A DNA stretch of 64,000 bases from contig NZ_AUIC01000005.1 of NCBI RefSeq assembly GCF_000423505.1, positions 1 through 64,000 on the forward strand, read 5' to 3'. The notes under the pieces were generated by a model, which saw nothing but the letters and a program-made list of their open reading frames with translations, did not search any database and had not been told where the DNA came from. Of the stretch, positions 52,833 through 62,684 are shown piece by piece. This stretch comes from Pseudoclavibacter soli DSM 23366. GTDB taxonomy: Bacteria; Actinomycetota; Actinomycetes; Actinomycetales; Microbacteriaceae. Position numbers and translations under genes: made by a program. Numbering within the stretch: position 1 is the stretch's first letter; each line of letters opens with the position of its first letter.

Positions 52833-53617
52833 TGGGCTCTCACCTGGCCGAGATCGTGCTCTCGGGCTCGCTGTGGGCTGGCGTGCCAATCGCCCTGCTC
52901 GCGGGGTTGGTCAGCTTTCTGTCTCCCTGCGTGCTGCCGTTGATTCCTGGCTACCTGGCCTATGTCGGGGCGATCACTCCGGCATCGACCGTGCCGGCCG
53001 GGCATCCTGCCATCGAACCCGCTGCACCCGCCGCACCGACGCGTGGCCGCACCCTGCTGGGCGTGGCGCTGTTCGTGCTGGGCTTTGCCGCCGTATTCGT
53101 GATCGTCGGCGGGGCCGTCGGCGCGGTCGGTGTGTGGCTGATCTCGTATCAGGCGCAGGTCACCCGGTGGCTCGGCGTGCTGGTGATTCTGCTGGGGCTC
53201 GCCTTCGTGGGCTACTTCGGCTTTCTGCAGCGCACGGTCAAACCCCAGTGGCAGCCTCGCCTCGGGCTGGTCGGCGCACCGTTGCTCGGCATCGTGTTCG
53301 GCCTCGGCTGGACCCCGTGTATGGGCCCGGTGCTCGCAGCCATTCAGGCGCTCAGCTTCAGTGCCGGCAACGTGTGGGTGGGGGCAATTCTCAGCCTCGC
53401 GTTCGCACTCGGGCTCGGGCTGCCATTTTTGGCCGCGGCCGCAGGATGGGCTTGGGTCGCGCGGTCGCTCGGGTGGGCCAGACGGCATGTGCGTGCCGTG
53501 AACATCATCGGTGGTGTGCTCATCATCGCCCTCGGCGTGGCGCTGGCCACAAATCTCTGGACCGCGTGGATTAACGCACTGCAAGGATGGATCGGATCGT
53601 ATGTCACACTCATCTGA
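52832..53617 (+). CDS. ccdA: Cytochrome c biogenesis protein CcdA
   Basis: A 261-residue membrane protein with about six helices. The paired redox cysteines lie in [13 protein letters not shown] (~33) and [11 protein letters not shown] (~162). It passes reducing power from cytoplasmic thioredoxin to the TlpA-like lipoprotein. The GTG start overlaps the tlpA stop; its 3' end overlaps resB by 17 bp. Confidence 0.95.
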   Translation: MGSHLAEIVLSGSLWAGVPIALLAGLVSFLSPCVLPLIPGYLAYVGAITPASTVPAGHPAIEPAAPAAPTRGRTLLGVALFVLGFAAVFVIVGGAVGAVGVWLISYQAQVTRWLGVLVILLGLAFVGYFGFLQRTVKPQWQPRLGLVGAPLLGIVFGLGWTPCMGPVLAAIQALSFSAGNVWVGAILSLAFALGLGLPFLAAAAGWAWVARSLGWARRHVRAVNIIGGVLIIALGVALATNLWTAWINALQGWIGSYVTLI

Positions 53618-55337
53618 ACCTCGCGACGACGAGCAGGCCGCCAGCCTCGAGTCGGGGCGTCAGGCCGAGCCCCGCCCGGTCGGCGTGAAACTCGGGCCAC
53701 TCGGGTGGGCGCGCTTCATCTGGCGCCAGCTGACCAGCATGCGAGTGGCGCTGCTGTTGCTGCTGCTGTTGGCGGTGGCCGCGGTGCCGGGTTCGCTGTT
53801 TCCGCAGCGCAGCGCCGACCCCAACGGCGTGACCAAGTACTTCACCGACCACCCCGATCTCGCGCCTTGGCTCGATCGCATCAGCATGTTCGACGTGTAT
53901 TCGTCGCCGTGGTTCGCTGCGGTATATGTGCTGCTGTTCATCTCACTGATCGGCTGTGTGCTTCCGCGCATCAAGCATCACTGGCAGGCGCTGTTCTCGA
54001 AGCCGCCCAAGACCCCGGCACGTCTCGAGCGACTTGAGACGTACGAGCGACTGACCGTCGACGCTGCGCCTGACGCGGTGGTCGACGCGGCCGACCGCAT
54101 CCTGAAATCGCGGCGCTATCGGCGTGCCCGCTTCGACCGGCCGGCCCGCCGCAGCGTGCCCGCCGGGGTGTCGGTGAGCGCCGAGCGCGGCTATGCCCGC
54201 GAGACCGGCAACCTGGTGTTTCACCTGGCGCTGGTGGGTGTGCTGCTCGCCGTGGGCGCTGGCAGCGGCGTGGGCTACTACGGGCAGCGCGTGATCGTGC
54301 AGGGCACCACCTTTCCCAACACGCTGAGTTCGTATGACTCGTTCAGCGCTGGTCGCTGGGTTGACGGCTCGAATCTCACGCCTTTTGAGATCACGCTCGA
54401 CAGCTTCACCACTGAGTACGCCGACACCCTCGCCGACGTGCAGTCGGGTGCGTATGGCCAGGCGATCGACTACACCGCCGCCGTTACCGTGCACCAGCCC
54501 GACGGCACCACGAGCGCCGAGCAGATCAAGGTCAACCACCCGCTGAACATCGACGGCACCAACGTCTTTCTGCTCGGCAACGGGTATGCGCCGGTGATCA
54601 CCGTGCGCGACGCCAACGGCGAGGTGGTGTTCTCTGACCCGGTGCCCTTCTTGCCGCAAGGCGCCAATCTCACGTCGCTGGGCATCGTCAAGGTCACCGA
54701 CATCGAACCAGAGCAGCTCGGCCTCGTCGGCTACTTCTACCCCACTGCGCAAGAGGCGCATGAGGGCATCTCGACTTCGGTGTACCCGGCACTCGACAAC
54801 CCCGTGCTGAGCCTGAACGTCTACGCCGGCGACCTCGGCGTCGATCAAGGAGTTCCGAAGTCGGTTTACACACTCGACATCGACACCCTCACACAGATCG
54901 CCGGCGGCACTGCCGAGACGTCGGCGCTGCAGCTGAAGCCCGGTGAAACGGTCGATCTGCCCGAGGGGCGCGGCACGATCACCTTCGACGAGGTGCGCCC
55001 CTACGTCAGCCTCGAGCTGCGCAACGATGCCTCGCAGGTGTGGGTGCTCGCATTCGCACTGACAGCCGTGATCGGGCTGCTCTCGTCGCTGTTCATCCCG
55101 CGCCGTCGCGTGTGGGTGGTGGCCACGCCCGAGACGAGCGACACCGTGGATGCGCCAGGCCGCACCGTCGTCGAGGTTGCGGGGCTCGCCCGCGGCGACG
55201 ATCACACCCTTGATGAGGCGGTCACGCGCATCGTTGCCCGGTTGCGCGAGGAGCTCGGTGAGCCCGCGCCCACCGTGCCCGACGACGTTGCCGAGCCCGG
55301 CGATCCTGAAACCGATGAGCACGCCCGCGGGCGTTGA
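53601..55337 (+). CDS. resB: Cytochrome c biogenesis protein ResB
   Basis: A 578-residue System II component. Three N-terminal membrane helices (the first around residues 47-65, [14 protein letters not shown]) with [10 protein letters not shown] (~115), a large extracytoplasmic domain (~240-500), one C-terminal helix (~505-530) and an acidic tail. With CcsA it forms the haem transport and ligation complex. The ATG inside the ccdA 3' end is preferred, preceded by AAGGA. Confidence 0.95.
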   Translation: MSHSSEPRDDEQAASLESGRQAEPRPVGVKLGPLGWARFIWRQLTSMRVALLLLLLLAVAAVPGSLFPQRSADPNGVTKYFTDHPDLAPWLDRISMFDVYSSPWFAAVYVLLFISLIGCVLPRIKHHWQALFSKPPKTPARLERLETYERLTVDAAPDAVVDAADRILKSRRYRRARFDRPARRSVPAGVSVSAERGYARETGNLVFHLALVGVLLAVGAGSGVGYYGQRVIVQGTTFPNTLSSYDSFSAGRWVDGSNLTPFEITLDSFTTEYADTLADVQSGAYGQAIDYTAAVTVHQPDGTTSAEQIKVNHPLNIDGTNVFLLGNGYAPVITVRDANGEVVFSDPVPFLPQGANLTSLGIVKVTDIEPEQLGLVGYFYPTAQEAHEGISTSVYPALDNPVLSLNVYAGDLGVDQGVPKSVYTLDIDTLTQIAGGTAETSALQLKPGETVDLPEGRGTITFDEVRPYVSLELRNDASQVWVLAFALTAVIGLLSSLFIPRRRVWVVATPETSDTVDAPGRTVVEVAGLARGDDHTLDEAVTRIVARLREELGEPAPTVPDDVAEPGDPETDEHARGR

Positions 55338-55352
55338 GTAGAATAGGCAACC

Positions 55353-56258
55353 ATGGACTTCTCACAACTGTCGCTTGAGGAATGGTCGACTGTGGCCGTC
55401 ATCTCGGCCGCCGTAGTGTTCGCGCTCGCATTCGTGTCATACACCGTCGACTTCGCGGTGCGCACCAGCGGCTCGAACCAAGCCAGCGCGAAGGTGCGCG
55501 CTCGCAAGAGCCTCGGTATCGGCAACGCTCTGACGTGGCTGGGCTTCATCATCATCAGCGTGGGTGTGATCGTGCGAGGCATCGCCGCCGGACGCGTGCC
55601 GTGGTCGAACATGTTCGAGTTCTCGATCACCGGCGTGGCGATCGTGTCGGGGGTGTACCTGTTCGTCAACCTTTGGAAGCGTGTCGACTTCACCGGCATG
55701 TTCATCACGGCGTTCGTATTCTTCGTGCTGATGCTGGCAACCCTGCAGTGGTACACCGCGGTCAAGCCGTTGCCGCCGTCGCTCGAGTCACCGTGGATCG
55801 TGATCCACGTGCTGGTGGCCATTCTCGGCACCGGGTTCTTCGCGGTGGGCGCGGCCGTCAGCGGCCTGCAGCTGGTCAAGGCTCGACGCGAGAAGAAGCC
55901 AGCCGATCAGCGTCGCCGCAACAACTACCTCGATGCACTGCCCGACTCTGAGACGCTCGAGGCGCTGGCGTTCCGCATCATCATCATCGGGTTCGTACTC
56001 TGGACCTTCACGTTGATCTTCGGCGCGGTGTGGGCGCAGAAGGCGTGGGGGCGCTACTGGGGCTGGGACGTCAAAGAGACGTGGACACTCATCATCTGGG
56101 TGGTTTACGCGGGCTACCTGCACGCACGCGCCACCCGTGGTTGGCGCGGCACCCGCGCGGCGGTGCTGTCGATCGTGGGCTTCGCGTGCGTGCTGTTCAA
56201 CTTCGGTGTGGTGAACACGCTCTTCAAAGGCCTGCACGCCTACTCTGGCCTGAGCTGA
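55353..56258 (+). CDS. ccsA: Cytochrome c biogenesis protein CcsA (CcsB/ResC)
   Basis: A 301-residue membrane protein of System II with about eight helices and the Trp-rich haem-binding WWD motif (WGRYWGWDVKETW, ~225-237) plus conserved His residues in flanking loops. A TAGAAT element lies 8 nt before the ATG, inside the resB end, so ccsA may have an extra leaderless transcript besides the operon mRNA. Confidence 0.95.
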   Translation: MDFSQLSLEEWSTVAVISAAVVFALAFVSYTVDFAVRTSGSNQASAKVRARKSLGIGNALTWLGFIIISVGVIVRGIAAGRVPWSNMFEFSITGVAIVSGVYLFVNLWKRVDFTGMFITAFVFFVLMLATLQWYTAVKPLPPSLESPWIVIHVLVAILGTGFFAVGAAVSGLQLVKARREKKPADQRRRNNYLDALPDSETLEALAFRIIIIGFVLWTFTLIFGAVWAQKAWGRYWGWDVKETWTLIIWVVYAGYLHARATRGWRGTRAAVLSIVGFACVLFNFGVVNTLFKGLHAYSGLS

Positions 56259-56307
56259 GCCCGGCCCGGGCCCTGATATTGCGGCGCGCCCGGTCGGCAT
56301 GAGAATC

Positions 56308-56360
56308 TGTGCGCGGTTTCTGCAGCCATGCTTCGAGCATGAGTGCGGAAACCGCGCACA
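56308..56360 (+). terminator. Terminator of the cytochrome c maturation operon
   Basis: A long hairpin: TGTGCGCGGTTTC pairs with GAAACCGCGCACA, enclosing an inner CATGCT/AGCATG stem. It is followed by a T-rich stretch (CTTCTTTTC) and stands between convergent ccsA and menC. Confidence 0.85.
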
Positions 56361-56409
56361 AAGCTTCTTTTCGGTGCACTCATCGGACAGCACACCCATC
56401 ACGCAGGCG

Positions 56410-57489
56410 TCAGGCGTCTGCGCCCGACGTGCGCACCAGATGCCGGTGGCAGGCGGTGATGCGCTCGCGCCACCATCCCGTGCGTGAAGTGCCAGCATCG
56501 AGCTGGTCGAGCCGGTCGGGGTCGGGGGTGACGCGCACCGGGCGAACAGCCAGCGAGGCGTGGTCGACCGCGGTGGCACGCGCCACGTCGTGATCGAAGA
56601 ACGCACCCGTGCCCAACCCGCAGGCATGATCGAGCGAGGGCAGCGCCGCAGCCAGGCGCGCGCCCAGGGCAATGCCCACCGCAGTGTCGAGCGCAGAGCT
56701 GACCACTGCCGGCAGGCCGCTGGCTGCCACCACTTCGCAGGCGCGTCGAATGCCCCCCAGCGGTTGCGCCTTCACGATGATCACGTCGGCCGCGCCGAGC
56801 TGCGCCACGCGCAGCGGGTCTTCGGCTTTGCGGATGCTTTCGTCTGCGGCGATCGGCACCGGCACACCAGAGGTGCTGAGCAGTTCGCGCAGCCGCGCAA
56901 GATCTTCGACCTCGGCCACTGGCTGTTCGGCGTACTCGAGGTCGAAGGCGGCCAGTTGGGTGAGCGCGGCATGCGCCTCGGAGAGACTCCAATGTGCGTT
57001 GGCATCGATGCGCACCCGAACCGAGTCGCCGACCAGCTCGCGCACGGCACGTAGGCGGGCGCGGTCATCCTCAAGCGCCTGACCGGCCTCGGCCACCTTG
57101 ACCTTGATGGTGTGCAGGGCGTCGAGATCGCCGAATCGCTCGAGCACCACGGGAACCTGTTCGGGCGGCACTGCCGGCAGCGTGGCGTTGATCGCGATGC
57201 GTTCGCGCAGCACCGGGGTCGCCGGCCCCCATCCGTCGTCGATCGCGGAGGCCAGCCAGGCGCTTGCCTCGGCTGTCTCATACTCAAGAAACGGCGAGAA
57301 CTCGCCCCAGCCGTTGGGGCCGTGCAGCAACGCCGCCTCGCGCACGGTCAGCCCCCGAAAGCGGGTGTTCATCGGCAGCGAGACCACCCGCAGGCCGTCG
57401 AGCAGCTCGTCGAGGGCGGGCAATGACGCGGCCGATGGATGCACCAGACTCGCCTGGTGCCCCGTCGCAGCCGATTCGGAGGCTGGCAT
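56410..57489 (-). CDS. menC: o-Succinylbenzoate synthase
   Basis: An enolase-superfamily enzyme of menaquinone synthesis that dehydrates SHCHC to OSB. Key residues are visible: the Lys pair in TIKVKVAE, Asp in RIDANAHW, Glu in YAEQPV, Asp in IAADES and Lys in IVKAQPLGG. The start is uncertain: the ATG at 57489 is used, an upstream GTG at 57531 would overlap nadE, and homology suggests that the conserved part begins only near LRVVSLPM. Coupled to nadE (8 bp gap). Confidence 0.9.
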   Translation of the reverse strand: MPASESAATGHQASLVHPSAASLPALDELLDGLRVVSLPMNTRFRGLTVREAALLHGPNGWGEFSPFLEYETAEASAWLASAIDDGWGPATPVLRERIAINATLPAVPPEQVPVVLERFGDLDALHTIKVKVAEAGQALEDDRARLRAVRELVGDSVRVRIDANAHWSLSEAHAALTQLAAFDLEYAEQPVAEVEDLARLRELLSTSGVPVPIAADESIRKAEDPLRVAQLGAADVIIVKAQPLGGIRRACEVVAASGLPAVVSSALDTAVGIALGARLAAALPSLDHACGLGTGAFFDHDVARATAVDHASLAVRPVRVTPDPDRLDQLDAGTSRTGWWRERITACHRHLVRTSGADA

Positions 57490-57497
57490 GTGCCGAC

Positions 57498-58343
57498 TCA
57501 GCGCGCCCACCTGGTGGTGACTGAACGCCACCAGTCGTCGAATGGAGTGACCGGGGTGACGCGCTTGTGCTCGGTCTGCAGATAGCGCGTCTCGATGTTC
57601 TCGGCGTCGGCGTCGGCGATCGCCTCGCCGCGCAGGTAGGCATCGATGGCGGCGTAGCCGACGCCCAGGTTGTCTTCGTCGGTCTGGCCCGGATTGTCGT
57701 CGAGCAGATCGGCGGTCGGGGTCTTCTCGTAGAGGCGCGCGGGCGAGCCCAAGTGCTCAAGCAATTGAGCGCCCTGCCCCTTAGTCAAACCGGTCAGTGG
57801 GGTGAGGTCTGCTGCCCCGTCGCCGAACTTGGTGAAGAAGCCGGTGACCGCCTCAGCGGCGTGGTCGGTGCCGAGCACCAGCCCCTGGCGGCGACCCGCG
57901 ATGGCGAACTGCGCGACTGCGCGTGCGCGAGCCTTGGTGTTGCCCTTCACGAAGTCGCTGATCGGCTCGCCGGTAGAGCGCTCGTACTCGGCCTCGAAAC
58001 CGTCGACGGCCTCGGCCACGTTGAACACCAGCGACTCGTCGGGCGCGATGAACTGCAGCGCCAGCTGCGCGTCGTCTTCGTCGGCCTGCACCTTGTAGGG
58101 CAGACGCACCGCGATGAACGTGCACTCGTGGCCCTCGCCGCGCAGCCGTTCGGCGGCGAGCTGAGCCAGGCGCCCGGTGAGCGACGAATCTTGCCCGCCT
58201 GAGATGCCGAGCACCAGCGAGTGGGCATGCACGGCGCGTGTGTAGTCGGCGATGAACGACACCCGTCGCTCGATCTCGGTGGCCGGGTCGATGGTGGGCT
58301 GCACATGCAGCGCTGCGATGATCTCTGCCTGAAGCGGTCTCAT
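57498..58343 (-). CDS. nadE: Ammonia-dependent NAD+ synthetase
   Basis: A 281-residue N-type ATP pyrophosphatase (motif GISGGQDSS, ~50) with GNTKARARA (~135) and [22 protein letters not shown] (split here; ~165-185). It has the length of the short ammonia-dependent form, without a glutaminase domain. A TACGCT -10 lies 6 nt before the ATG, back-to-back with menB. Confidence 0.95.
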   Translation of the reverse strand: MRPLQAEIIAALHVQPTIDPATEIERRVSFIADYTRAVHAHSLVLGISGGQDSSLTGRLAQLAAERLRGEGHECTFIAVRLPYKVQADEDDAQLALQFIAPDESLVFNVAEAVDGFEAEYERSTGEPISDFVKGNTKARARAVAQFAIAGRRQGLVLGTDHAAEAVTGFFTKFGDGAADLTPLTGLTKGQGAQLLEHLGSPARLYEKTPTADLLDDNPGQTDEDNLGVGYAAIDAYLRGEAIADADAENIETRYLQTEHKRVTPVTPFDDWWRSVTTRWAR

Positions 58344-58425
58344 GGCACCAGCGTAGCGCCGCGGCGTTTCGCACGGGTAACAGGTGCCAGGGCCCGGGTG
58401 GGGCCACGACGGTAGAATCGGGCAG

Positions 58426-59376
58426 GTGAGCGAACAGACCGAGCCGACCAGCGCATCCACCGAACCCCGTCGAGTGTCAGAGACCTTTGACCCCGCGCAG
58501 TGGCGCGAGGTGCCGTTGGCTGCCGACTTCACCGATGTGACCTACCACCACGACGTGTCGGGGCGTATTGCGCGCGTGGCGATCGACCGGCCTGAGGTGC
58601 GCAACGCGTTTCGGCCGCGCACGGTCGACGAGCTCTATCGCGCCCTCGACGATGCCCGGCAGAACCCGCGCATCGGCGTGGTGCTGCTCACCGGCAATGG
58701 GCCGAGCCCCAAAGACGGCGGCTGGGCGTTCTCTTCGGGTGGCGACCAGCGCATCCGTGGGCGCGATGGCTACAAATACGCCGACTCTGAGACTGAGGTC
58801 GACCCGGCTGAGCAGGCGCGTTCGGGGCGGCTGCACATTCTCGAGGTGCAGCGGCTGATTCGTTTCATGCCGAAAGTCGTGATCGCGGTGGTCGGCGGCT
58901 GGGCGGCTGGCGGCGGGCACTCGTTGCACGTGGTGTGCGACCTGACGATCGCCTCGCGTCAGCATGCGATGTTCAAGCAGACCGATGCCGATGTCGGCTC
59001 GTTCGACGCGGGGTACGGTTCGGCGCTGCTCGCCCGGCAGGTCGGGCAGAAGGTGGCCCGCGAGATCTTCTTTCTCGCCGAAACCTACGACGCGCAGCGC
59101 GCCTACGAGATGGGCGCGATCAACACTGTGGTCGATCACGACCAGATCGAGGTCGAAGCCCTGCGGCAGGCGCGGGTGATTCTCACCAAGTCGCCCACGG
59201 CCATCCGTATGCTCAAATTCGCCTTCAATGCGCCTGACGACGGCATGGTGGGCCAGCAGATCTTCGCCGGTGAGGCGACGCGGCTTGCCTATGGCACCGA
59301 CGAGGCGGTCGAGGGGCGAGACTCGTTCTTGCAGAAGCGCGAGCCCGATTGGAGCCCGTTCCCCTGGCAGTTCTGA
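58426..59376 (+). CDS. menB: 1,4-Dihydroxy-2-naphthoyl-CoA synthase
   Basis: A 316-residue crotonase-fold enzyme closing the naphthoquinone ring in menaquinone synthesis. It has [14 protein letters not shown] (~52), [10 protein letters not shown] (~105), [13 protein letters not shown] (~155, oxyanion hole) and a C-terminal PFPWQF. The GTG start lies 7 nt after TAGAAT (58413-58418) without an SD, so leaderless. Confidence 0.96.
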   Translation: MSEQTEPTSASTEPRRVSETFDPAQWREVPLAADFTDVTYHHDVSGRIARVAIDRPEVRNAFRPRTVDELYRALDDARQNPRIGVVLLTGNGPSPKDGGWAFSSGGDQRIRGRDGYKYADSETEVDPAEQARSGRLHILEVQRLIRFMPKVVIAVVGGWAAGGGHSLHVVCDLTIASRQHAMFKQTDADVGSFDAGYGSALLARQVGQKVAREIFFLAETYDAQRAYEMGAINTVVDHDQIEVEALRQARVILTKSPTAIRMLKFAFNAPDDGMVGQQIFAGEATRLAYGTDEAVEGRDSFLQKREPDWSPFPWQF

Positions 59377-59430
59377 GGCGCGCGCGTTGAGGTGTCATGG
59401 ATTGTTGTTTTGCGTGAGCTCAGTGGCATC

Positions 59431-59447
59431 TCGTGACACCTGTGTGC
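59431..59447 (+). repeat. Copy 2 of the 17-bp dispersed repeat
   Basis: TCGTGACACCTGTGTGC, identical to 59473-59489 and to the minus-strand copy at 30975-30991; the copies here are 42 bp apart. Confidence 0.75.
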
Positions 59448-59472
59448 GTACGTGCATGCCGTAAACCGCACC

Positions 59473-59489
59473 TCGTGACACCTGTGTGC
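59473..59489 (+). repeat. Copy 3 of the 17-bp dispersed repeat
   Basis: Identical to the copy at 59431-59447, sharing also the preceding C. Confidence 0.75.
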
Positions 59490-59570
59490 TGAGAGTGCGC
59501 CCAAACCGCGCCCGGCGCGCGTGTTCTCTCACAACAGGGTACGCACACCCCCCCACGTAGAATCAGACAG

Positions 59571-61034
59571 ATGACTCCCCTCACTGCGCACCCGGCACCA
59601 GGGCTTGCCCGCGCCCTCGCGGTGGTGCCCGCCGACCCCGAGGTGCTGCTGCGTCGCCTGCCCGAGGCGCTGGCCGGCATTGGCCCCGCGCTGCTGCCCG
59701 TCAGCGCTGAAACGGTGGATGCGGAGGTCGCGTTTGTCGAGCATCCCGGCGGCCTCGAGGGTGCGCAGGTGGCGGTCGACGCCGATGTCGCAGTCGTGAT
59801 TCGCACCTCGGGCTCGACGGGGTCTCCGAAGCGCGTCGCACTGCCAGCCGAGGCGCTGCTGGCCTCGGCTCGCGCGACCAACACCCTGCTTGCCTCGCAG
59901 ATTCCGTTCACCTCGGCGGGCAGGCAGAGCCCCGTGCCCCAGCCCAGCCCGGTCACCCCGCAGCCATTCTGGCTGCTCGCCCTGCCGGTGCACTACATCG
60001 CCGGGCTGCAGGTGCTCGTGCGCGCACTCGCTGCGGGAACGCATCCGGTTGTGATGCCGCACCTCGTCGAGCCGCAGGGCCACTTCTCTGCCGAAGCATT
60101 CGTGACAGCCACCGCCGAGCTTGCTCAGCGGGCAATGACAGCCACCGACGAGCTGGTTCGGCAGGCGGCCCGTGCGCAGGCCGCAGACTCACCACATCAC
60201 GTGGCCGACGCCACCTTGGCCAACATCGCCGAGCAACAGCCCGCCCTGCTCACCGCACTTGTTCCCACGCAGCTGCATACGCTGATGACGGCGGCTGGCA
60301 CCGACGACTCAGTGCTGACCGCGCTGCGACGCTACCGCGCCATCCTGGTCGGCGGACAGCGCACCGACCCGGAAGTTCTGCAGCGGGCACGAGATGCCGG
60401 TGTCGCACTGGTGACGACCTACGGCAGCTCTGAGACCAGCGGAGGCGTGGTGTACGGCTTCGCCGACGGTCAACAGCGCCTCGCGCACACTACACTTGCA
60501 GTCAGAGACGGCGCCGTGCTCATCTCAGGGCCGACGCTGGCCCGAGAATATCTCGGCGACGTCGATCGCACGGCGAAGGCCTTCATCACGTTCGAAGGCC
60601 GCCGATGGTTCGTGACCGGCGATGTCGGCTCACTCGACGAGAAAGGGCTGACCGTGACCGGACGAACAGACCAGATCATCTCGACAGGCGGCGTCAAGCT
60701 CGACCTGAACGAGGTCGCGCAGGTGGTGCACGAGCAGCCCGGCCTGGGCGATGCCGTCGTGGTGCCGTTCGAAGACGAGAAATGGGGCACGCGTTTCGCG
60801 GTGTACGCCGACGGTCGCCCACGGATCACCCGCATTACCCGCGACGAGCTCAACGTCACGCTGCGCGCGCGCCTGGGCCGTCACGCCGGCGCTGCCGCAC
60901 TGACCTACATCGACTTCGGCTTGCCGCTGCTGGCCAACGGTAAGGTCGACGTCGAGAGCCTCAAACAGACCGCCGACAAGCTCGCGGGCTCGGCGCTGGC
61001 GGCGCAGCAGCCCTCCCCGAAGGATGCGATTTGA
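59571..61034 (+). CDS. menE: o-Succinylbenzoate-CoA ligase
   Basis: A 487-residue ANL-superfamily adenylating enzyme that activates OSB with CoA. It has the P-loop RTSGSTGSPKRV (~83), TYGSSETSGG (~285), FVTGDVG (~348) and the C-terminal catalytic Lys in LLANGKVDV (~460). TAGAAT lies 7 nt before the ATG (leaderless). The stop overlaps menA's TTG start. Confidence 0.95.
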   Translation: MTPLTAHPAPGLARALAVVPADPEVLLRRLPEALAGIGPALLPVSAETVDAEVAFVEHPGGLEGAQVAVDADVAVVIRTSGSTGSPKRVALPAEALLASARATNTLLASQIPFTSAGRQSPVPQPSPVTPQPFWLLALPVHYIAGLQVLVRALAAGTHPVVMPHLVEPQGHFSAEAFVTATAELAQRAMTATDELVRQAARAQAADSPHHVADATLANIAEQQPALLTALVPTQLHTLMTAAGTDDSVLTALRRYRAILVGGQRTDPEVLQRARDAGVALVTTYGSSETSGGVVYGFADGQQRLAHTTLAVRDGAVLISGPTLAREYLGDVDRTAKAFITFEGRRWFVTGDVGSLDEKGLTVTGRTDQIISTGGVKLDLNEVAQVVHEQPGLGDAVVVPFEDEKWGTRFAVYADGRPRITRITRDELNVTLRARLGRHAGAAALTYIDFGLPLLANGKVDVESLKQTADKLAGSALAAQQPSPKDAI

Positions 61035-61945
61035 ATCTGCAAGACCCATCTGGCTCGCTCACTCGCGTGGCCACTTTCGAAGACTGGGTTGAGGGCGCGC
61101 GCCTGCGCACGCTCCCGCTGGCCATCGCACCGGTGGTGCTGGGCTCTGGCGTGGCCGGGTTCTTCGGCGCATTCCAATGGATGTTCGCGCTGCTTGCGCT
61201 GATCGTGGCACTTGCGCTGCAGATCGGGGTGAACTACGCCAATGACTACTCCGATGGCATTCGCGGCACCGATGAGCACCGGGTGGGGCCGGTGCGCCTG
61301 ACCGCCGGAAAGCTCGCTCGGCCGGTTGCGGTCAAGGCTGCGGCGTTCGGCTGCTTCGGCATCGCTGCAGTGGCGGGGCTGTGGCTCTCGATCGCCTCTG
61401 GCCACTGGTGGCTGATCTTGGTCGGGGTGGTCTCGATCATCGCCGCGTGGTTCTACACCGGGGGCGAGCATCCCTACGGCTATGCCGGGCTGGGCGAGGT
61501 CGCCGTGTTCGTGTTCTTCGGACTGATCGCCACCATGGGCACCGAATTCGTGCAAACCTCAACGACCAGCTGGCTCGGATTCTGGGCGGCGGTAGACATG
61601 GGGCTGTTTTCGTGCGCCGTGCTGATGATCAACAACATTCGTGACATCGAGACCGACCGCCTCTCGGGCAAGCACACCCTGGCGGTGCGCTTGGGGCACA
61701 CCGGGGCTCGCATCGCCTTCGCGAGCTTCTCGCTGGTGCCGTTCGCACTGCTGTTCGTCGCGCTGAACCCGGCCGGCCGCCTCGGCTGGATCGCGATCGC
61801 CGCGATCGTGCCGGTGGGCTATGCGTTGTGGCGGGGGCTGGCGCCGCGCACCCCACGCGACCAGATCGCCGGGCTCAAGTTCGTGAGCCTAGGGGCGCTC
61901 GCCTTCGCTGTGCTGCTCGCCATCGGCTGGCAGTTGCTCGGCTGA
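61031..61945 (+). CDS. menA: 1,4-Dihydroxy-2-naphthoate polyprenyltransferase
   Basis: A 304-residue UbiA-family membrane enzyme with eight to nine helices that attaches the isoprenoid tail. The two Asp-rich prenyl-diphosphate motifs are NYANDYSDGIRG (~70) and NNIRDIETDR (~200). The start is a TTG overlapping the menE stop (TTGA). Its 3' end overlaps the convergent DUF4229 gene by 57 bp. Confidence 0.95.
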   Translation: MNLQDPSGSLTRVATFEDWVEGARLRTLPLAIAPVVLGSGVAGFFGAFQWMFALLALIVALALQIGVNYANDYSDGIRGTDEHRVGPVRLTAGKLARPVAVKAAAFGCFGIAAVAGLWLSIASGHWWLILVGVVSIIAAWFYTGGEHPYGYAGLGEVAVFVFFGLIATMGTEFVQTSTTSWLGFWAAVDMGLFSCAVLMINNIRDIETDRLSGKHTLAVRLGHTGARIAFASFSLVPFALLFVALNPAGRLGWIAIAAIVPVGYALWRGLAPRTPRDQIAGLKFVSLGALAFAVLLAIGWQLLG

Positions 61946-62272
61946 CGCCTCGGCAGTCTCGGCTGGCTCTGCCGACGCAGGCGACGCCGTGTCGAGCTCG
62001 TCAAGCAGAGCATCTTCTTCGGCGGCATCGGCCCGACCGGGCTGGCGCTCCGACTCAAACTTCTCGGGGTGTGCTTTGCGCTCGGCGAGCTCTTGGCTGA
62101 AGCGTCGGCGCGGGCCATCGAGGGCCAGATACGAGATGGGCAGCGCGAGCACTACGGCCAGGCCGGTAGCCCAGAACGGGTTGATGCCCAGGAGCAACAG
62201 CACGGCCAGCAGCACCAGCACGAGACCGACGCGCAGCACCGTGTACACGAGCCAGGGTGGGAGTCTCTTCAC
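61889..62272 (-). CDS. DUF4229 membrane protein
   Basis: A 127-residue protein with two membrane helices (~8-50) followed by a basic segment (LDGPRRRFSQELAERK) and an acidic Ala/Glu-rich tail. It matches the DUF4229 family found beside menaquinone genes in actinobacteria; function unknown. The GTG start lies 8 nt after a TAGACT -10 (leaderless). It overlaps the 3' end of menA antisense. Confidence 0.85.
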   Translation of the reverse strand: MKRLPPWLVYTVLRVGLVLVLLAVLLLLGINPFWATGLAVVLALPISYLALDGPRRRFSQELAERKAHPEKFESERQPGRADAAEEDALLDELDTASPASAEPAETAEASAEQLPADGEQHSEGERP

Positions 62273-62330
62273 AGCAGATGAGTCTAGTCGGCCGGGCCCG
62301 AGCGCGTGCTCACTGGGTAGAGTGGAGGGC

Positions 62331-62684
62331 ATGTTGCGCATCGTGATCATCGCCGCCATCCTGGCCGTCGCCATGGTGCTCGTGGCCCTCATCGACGTGG
62401 CGCTGACCGACCGCAGCCGCATAGCCGTGCTGCCCAAATGGGGGTGGCTGGCTGTTGTAGTTCTGCTGCCCGTCATCGGCGCGGTGCTGTGGTGGTACGC
62501 CGGGCATCCTCGTGCCACCACGTCGAGCGCCGCGCCCACGATCGAAGAGCCGGCGGGCGCCACGGGCATTGAGCAGATGACCCCCGAGCAGCGCATTGCC
62601 TGGCTCGAGCACGAACTCGCCGAACTCGATGAAGAAGAGCACGACGACCGGGGCGGCTCCAGCGAGCCCAAGGCCGGCGCGTGA
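62331..62684 (+). CDS. Small membrane protein with PLDc_N domain
   Basis: A 117-residue protein with two membrane helices (~3-22 and ~38-56) and the PLDc_N signature PKWGWLAVVVLLPVIG, then an acidic tail. No phospholipase catalytic domain is present. TAGAGT lies 7 nt before the ATG. It overlaps menD by GTGA, so the two are translationally coupled. Confidence 0.85.
   Translation: MLRIVIIAAILAVAMVLVALIDVALTDRSRIAVLPKWGWLAVVVLLPVIGAVLWWYAGHPRATTSSAAPTIEEPAGATGIEQMTPEQRIAWLEHELAELDEEEHDDRGGSSEPKAGA

Larger units (their letters stand above)
59377..59570. other. Intergenic region with repeats, upstream of menE
   Basis: A 194-bp non-coding stretch. It holds two copies of the 17-bp dispersed repeat, a related GTAAACCGCAC/CAAACCGCGCC pair, and the menE -10 TAGAAT at 59558-59563. 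Confidence 0.6.

Noticed and set aside
52628-53584. 318-codon minus-strand frame opposite tlpA/ccdA
   Set aside because: Low-complexity Gln/Arg/His-rich shadow; the plus-strand genes have clear redox motifs and operon overlaps.
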